Assembly: GCA_021784635.1 (NCBI GenBank)
Contig: JAJYHS010000036.1
Span: 1 to 10,325, forward strand
Direction of reading: 5' to 3'
DNA length: 10,325 bases
Source: a bacterium
Lineage (GTDB): Bacteria; Bdellovibrionota; Bdellovibrionia; Bdellovibrionales; UBA1609
Below the pieces are notes generated by a model. It worked only from the letters and a program-made list of their open reading frames with translations, did not search any database and was not told the DNA's origin. Below are positions 6,784 to 10,325 of this stretch, one piece after another (position 1 is the stretch's first letter; each line of letters opens with the position of its first letter). The translations under genes were made by a program, and so were the position numbers.

Positions 6784-8307
6784 ATGACCACCAAACGTGC
6801 GCAGAAAAAAAGCAGTCCGGCTGTCACCTCGATCACCCAAAAGACACGCTTAAGCGGCGCAGAAGCGCCTCGCTTCGAATATGCTCCTTCAGTGCAATCT
6901 TCTGATTTTGTGCAGATCGAAAAGCGAAATGGGTTATTTATCGGCGGCAAATTTGTCGAACCGAAAAGCGGCCGCTATTTTGCGACCATTAATCCGGCTA
7001 CGGGAGAAAAGCTTGCCGAAATATCAGAAGCAAGTGCCGACGACGTAGATCTAGCCGTTAAAACGGCACGCAAGGCGTACGTAAACGTTTGGTCGAAAAT
7101 AAGCGCAAAAGAGCGCGGGCGCTATTTGTTTCGAATTGCGCGGCTCATTCAAGAACGCTCTCGTGAACTAGCTGTTCTTGAAACAATCGATAATGGCAAG
7201 CCGATTCGCGAATCGCGAGATGTTGATGTTCCTCTTGTGGCGGCGCATTTTTTCTACCATGCCGGCTGGGCGGATAAACTTCACTACGCTTTTCCGGGTC
7301 AAACGATTGCTCCACTCGGGGTAGTTGGGCAGGTAATACCCTGGAATTTTCCGCTTCTCATGGCGGCGTGGAAGATCGCACCGGCGCTTGCGTGCGGTAA
7401 TACAGTTGTACTTAAACCGGCAGAGACAACGTCGCTATCGGTTCTGAGGCTCGCTCAAATCTTTCAAGAAGCAGGGTTGCCAGACGGGGTGGTGAACTTA
7501 GTCACTGGCGCGGGGGCTACGGGTTCGGCCCTGGTTGGTCATTCTGACATTAATAAAGTCGCGTTTACCGGTTCAACTGAGGTTGGCAAAATCATTGCGC
7601 GCGCGGTTGCTGGGACAAATAAGCGGTTGACGCTTGAATTGGGCGGTAAGTCTGCCCATATTATTTTTGAAGACGCGGCGCTCGATCAGGCCCTTGAGGG
7701 TGTGATAAACGGAATTTATTTTAATCAAGGTCACGTTTGCTGCGCGGGCTCGCGGCTTCTTCTTGAAGAATCAATCGCAAAAGATTTTATTGATAAACTC
7801 AAAAGAAGATTAACGAAGCTTCGCGTTGGCAATCCGCTTGATAAAAATACCGATATTGGCGCGATTAATTCTGAAGGTGAATTGAAAAAAATCAAAAAAC
7901 TGATTCAACTCGGGTGCGATGAGGGCGGCGAGCTCTACGAGCCGAAGACCTGCAAAATTCCTGAAAAAGGCTATTTTCAACGGCCGTGTTTTTTTTCAAA
8001 CGTGTCATCGAGTTTTACTTTGAGCCGCGTTGAAATATTTGGCCCGGTTCTCACTATATCAACGTTTCGCACTCCACAAGAAGCCGTATTGAAAGCAAAC
8101 GATACGCCGTATGGTTTAGCGGCTGGGGTGTGGTCTGAAAAAGGCGCCAAAATTCATAAGGTGGCAGGCGCGCTTAAGGCGGGCGTAGTTTGGGCCAACA
8201 CATATAATAAATTCGATCCATCCGCTCCGTTTGGCGGGTACAACGAAAGTGGCTGGGGACGCGAGGGCGGCCGTCATGGACTAATGGCTTATCTTGATGT
8301 GAAGTAG
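6784..8307 (+). CDS. Aldehyde dehydrogenase, ALDH16-like N-terminal (catalytic) half
   Basis: A 507-residue NAD(P)-dependent aldehyde dehydrogenase with all catalytic parts: VIPWNFP (184-190, oxyanion Asn188), VVLKPAE (208-214), FTGSTEVG (261-268), general base Glu285 in LELGGKS, nucleophile Cys319 in NQGHVCCAGSR, and EIFGPV (417-422). Segments such as NGKPIRESRDVDVPLVAAHFFYHAGW and APFGGYNESGWGREGGR resemble ALDH16. I chose the ATG at 6784 because GAGG lies nine bases upstream; a TTG at 6769 overlapping the deoC stop would add five residues. About 50 Lys-rich residues precede the first domain strand. The likely role is oxidation of an aldehyde made by DeoC, acetaldehyde being the simplest choice. 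It ends in one TAG, after which the same frame continues into the next gene. Confidence 0.92.
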   Translation: MTTKRAQKKSSPAVTSITQKTRLSGAEAPRFEYAPSVQSSDFVQIEKRNGLFIGGKFVEPKSGRYFATINPATGEKLAEISEASADDVDLAVKTARKAYVNVWSKISAKERGRYLFRIARLIQERSRELAVLETIDNGKPIRESRDVDVPLVAAHFFYHAGWADKLHYAFPGQTIAPLGVVGQVIPWNFPLLMAAWKIAPALACGNTVVLKPAETTSLSVLRLAQIFQEAGLPDGVVNLVTGAGATGSALVGHSDINKVAFTGSTEVGKIIARAVAGTNKRLTLELGGKSAHIIFEDAALDQALEGVINGIYFNQGHVCCAGSRLLLEESIAKDFIDKLKRRLTKLRVGNPLDKNTDIGAINSEGELKKIKKLIQLGCDEGGELYEPKTCKIPEKGYFQRPCFFSNVSSSFTLSRVEIFGPVLTISTFRTPQEAVLKANDTPYGLAAGVWSEKGAKIHKVAGALKAGVVWANTYNKFDPSAPFGGYNESGWGREGGRHGLMAYLDVK

Positions 8308-8313
8308 GTAAAT

Positions 8314-9213
8314 ATGGCAAGTTTAGTTTCGCAAGGCGAGAGAGTTCCGAAAACGCTTAAACTTTTTATCGGCGGTGAATTCCCGAGGACAGAATCGGGG
8401 CGAAGCTTTCCGGTTTATGATCAAGACTCAAAAAAAGTTTTTGCGCAATTGTGCCAGGCTTCGCGTAAAGATTTTCGAAACGCGATCGCGGCGTCACTAA
8501 AAGCGTGCGAGCAATGGCAACAGCGGACAGCTTACAATCGGGCTCAAATTCTCTACCGTATGGCTGAAATGACGGAGGGGCATCGCGAAGATATGGTTTC
8601 AGTTTTGAAAAGCACGAGTGGTGTAAATGCGCAAACCGCAGAAAATTCGATCGATCAGGTCGTCGACGCGTTTGTGTATTATGCCGGGTTTTGCGACAAA
8701 TATTCGCAGTTGAGCGGTTGTGTAAATCCCGTGAATGGTCCACATCATGCGTTTACAACTCCTGAGCCGGTTGGGTGTGTGGATTGTCTATTTGACGACG
8801 ACATGGGCGCAGCAGCGGCGTTGCCATTAGTTGCGTCGACATTGGCATCGATTATTACAAGCGGCAGTGTGGTAACGGCCCTTTTACCAACGGCCGCTGC
8901 GGCCCAAATTGCATCCCTTGGCGAAATTTTTGCGACATCTGATCTTCCGAAAGGAGTCGTTAATCTTTTAACCGGAAATCGCAGCGAATTGATTGATCAC
9001 ATGGCTTCTCATATGGAGGTTCAAAGCGTTTGCTACGTGGGTTCAGATCGCGCGGTTAAAGAAAAGCTTAAGACTCTCGGCGCTGAAAACATGAAGCGCG
9101 TTGTGTGGCGTGAGCTACACGCAAACGCAGCGGACACTAATGAAAATCTTCGTCTTGAAAACATTCTCAGTTTTGTCGAGTACAAAACCGTTTGGCATCC
9201 GGTCGGGAATTAA
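8314..9213 (+). CDS. ALDH-like pseudoenzyme, ALDH16-like C-terminal half
   Basis: A 299-residue protein with only the N-terminal, cofactor-binding-like part of an aldehyde dehydrogenase: LKLFIGGEFPRTESGRSFPV (16-34), a helical AEMTEGHREDMVSVL region, then LPKGVVNLLTGNRSELIDH (211-229) and YVGSDRAVKEKL (241-252). The catalytic domain is absent: where LELGGK should come the protein reads VVWRELHANAAD, and it ends at KTVWHPVGN, with no nucleophile Cys block. PWNFP is replaced by LFDDDMG. This resembles the non-catalytic second domain of ALDH16 proteins, where it has a structural role. The ATG at 8314 is in the same frame as the upstream gene, six bases after its TAG, with AGG overlapping that stop. 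Truncation by damage is unlikely because the sequence stays well formed to its end. Confidence 0.85.
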   Translation: MASLVSQGERVPKTLKLFIGGEFPRTESGRSFPVYDQDSKKVFAQLCQASRKDFRNAIAASLKACEQWQQRTAYNRAQILYRMAEMTEGHREDMVSVLKSTSGVNAQTAENSIDQVVDAFVYYAGFCDKYSQLSGCVNPVNGPHHAFTTPEPVGCVDCLFDDDMGAAAALPLVASTLASIITSGSVVTALLPTAAAAQIASLGEIFATSDLPKGVVNLLTGNRSELIDHMASHMEVQSVCYVGSDRAVKEKLKTLGAENMKRVVWRELHANAADTNENLRLENILSFVEYKTVWHPVGN

Positions 9214-9238
9214 AATATAACCCACAAATCGTTTGGCT

Positions 9239-10325
9239 TTACGGCGACGAGATCGGATCCGAAAACCGCATCCGTTTATAAAGAGTTTTGCGATCGATAC
9301 CCAATTCGCGGGCTGTCTTGTCTTTAGCGCCATCATTTTTTGAAACTGCGTATTCAACATATTTTTGAATGACATCTTGAAGCCGCAAGAGATTTCCCGT
9401 GTATTTCACGACGAAATCGTCGCCGCCATAGGTGCTGACGCCTGATGGATTTGCCTCGATGACCAAATCGGGATTAGCCATCAAAAAATCGGAATATTTC
9501 ACTTGGCTATCCGTAGCCATGACGACGGCCCGCTCAACAGCATTTTCGAGCTCGCGAACATTACCCGGCCAAAGATATTCAAGCATAAATTTAATAGCTT
9601 CTTTCGAAAATGTACGCGCGGGTGACCCATTAACAGCGGCAAATTTTTTAAGAAAACTTTCAGCTAACGGGAGAATGTCCTCGGAACGTTCGCGTAAAGG
9701 CGGCAAAGGAATTGGTATCACATTGAGCCTGTAGAATAAGTCGTCTCTAAACCGGCCAGCTACGATTTCTAGCGGTAGATTTTTATGAGTTGCCGAAATT
9801 ACCCTGGCGTCTATGGCGCGCAACTGATTTTCGCCCACGCGCTGAATTTTCTTTTCTTGTAAGACTCGTAAAAGTTTTGCCTGAAGTTGAAGGCTAAGAT
9901 CCCCAATTTCGTCTAGGAACAAAGTGCCGCCCTCAGCTTCTTCAAAAAGGCCCATCTTTTTTTCGTGAGCTCCGGTAAATGCTCCTTTGGCGTGGCCGAA
10001 CAATTCGGACTCGAGCAGATTTTCTGGTATAGCCGAGCAATTAATGGCTACAAATGGCCCGGCCTTTCTTGGACTCTCGGCATGAATATAACGAGCCAGA
10101 ACTTCTTTTCCTGTGCCGCTTTCGCCGTAAATAAAAACGTTGGCCGTGCTACGCGCCACTCTTTTCGCTACTTGAAGGGCGCCAATGAATTTAGGGCTGC
10201 GGCCGATAATATTGTTGTAACTGCTTTCGGTTCCCTTGATATGTTGACGGAGTTCCGTAATGTCCTCTTTAAGCGAATTCAAATGCAGGGCGCGCTCGAC
10301 TGAAACAAGAAGTTGCGGAAAGTGA
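9239..10325 (-). CDS. NtrC-family sigma-54-dependent response regulator, N-terminus cut by right edge
   Basis: The frame is open from the right edge to a TAA at 9241-9239 (about 361 codons visible). The first residues, QLLVSVERALHLNSLKEDITELRQHI, look like the last receiver helix and linker of NtrC-type response regulators, so the TTG at 10282 is unlikely to be the true start. The AAA+ domain has Walker A GESGTGKE (nt about 10126-10103), the sigma-54-contacting GAFTGA loop (nt about 9985-9968), Walker B GGTLFLDEIGDL, and the FRDDLFYRLNVIPIPLPPLRER and WPGNVRELENAVERAV sensor stretches. A Fis-type helix-turn-helix, TARELGIDRKTLYKRMR, closes the protein. It would activate sigma-54 promoters after phosphorylation by an unseen histidine kinase. 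It is convergent with the aldolase/ALDH operon, ending 25 bp from it, so a link is not implied. The receiver itself is outside the window. Confidence 0.92.
   Translation of the reverse strand, partial: HFPQLLVSVERALHLNSLKEDITELRQHIKGTESSYNNIIGRSPKFIGALQVAKRVARSTANVFIYGESGTGKEVLARYIHAESPRKAGPFVAINCSAIPENLLESELFGHAKGAFTGAHEKKMGLFEEAEGGTLFLDEIGDLSLQLQAKLLRVLQEKKIQRVGENQLRAIDARVISATHKNLPLEIVAGRFRDDLFYRLNVIPIPLPPLRERSEDILPLAESFLKKFAAVNGSPARTFSKEAIKFMLEYLWPGNVRELENAVERAVVMATDSQVKYSDFLMANPDLVIEANPSGVSTYGGDDFVVKYTGNLLRLQDVIQKYVEYAVSKNDGAKDKTARELGIDRKTLYKRMRFSDPISSP

Noticed and set aside
8366..8743. Minus-strand 125-codon frame inside the ALDH-like gene
   Set aside because: It is a shadow of a well-formed plus-strand protein and has no family features.
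10280..10282. TTG at 10282 as the true start of the sigma-54 regulator
   Set aside because: The frame is open to the right edge and the residues before it read like the end of a receiver domain and linker, so the gene is partial.

Overview
The window looks like a piece of a Gram-negative bacterial chromosome with moderate GC (about 46 percent, my estimate). It is densely packed with ordinary metabolic and transport genes and carries no phage, IS, CRISPR or RNA gene that I can see. The mix (oligopeptidase B, a POT peptide transporter, a beta-class GST, a long animal-type deoxyribose-phosphate aldolase, an ALDH16-like dehydrogenase and an NtrC-type regulator) would suit a delta-proteobacteria-like or Bdellovibrionota-like lineage. 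That assignment is a guess from gene content, not from a marker gene.

Region 1 (1-4368) reads as a peptide and amino-acid handling locus. On the minus strand, an HxlR/DUF24 repressor (792-1307) overlaps by four bases the start of oligopeptidase B (ptrB, 1-795, cut by the left edge). Divergently, on the plus strand, lie a proton-coupled oligopeptide transporter (1496-2956) and, 14 bp later, an APC-superfamily amino-acid permease (2971-4353). An 8-bp perfect inverted repeat just upstream of the repressor gene is the best operator candidate. Together the genes could import short peptides, cleave them in the cytoplasm and move amino acids across the membrane, under a regulator with candidate redox-sensing cysteines. 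A hairpin overlapping the permease stop closes this unit.

Region 2 (4379-5689) holds two minus-strand genes: a beta-class glutathione S-transferase and an AAG/MPG-type 3-methyladenine DNA glycosylase. Both can deal with electrophile or alkylation damage, but they are 150 bp apart and may be transcribed separately.

Region 3 (5813-9213) is a tight plus-strand operon: animal-type deoxyribose-phosphate aldolase, a catalytically complete aldehyde dehydrogenase, and a 299-residue ALDH-like protein without a catalytic half. The last two look like the two halves of ALDH16. They are in the same reading frame, separated only by one TAG codon and two sense codons. The aldolase releases acetaldehyde and glyceraldehyde 3-phosphate, so the dehydrogenase may oxidise one of these products. 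This is the most interesting part of the window.

Region 4 (9239-10325), convergent with the operon, is a sigma-54-dependent NtrC-type regulator whose N-terminal receiver is cut by the right edge. No gene-free stretch exceeds about 190 bp.
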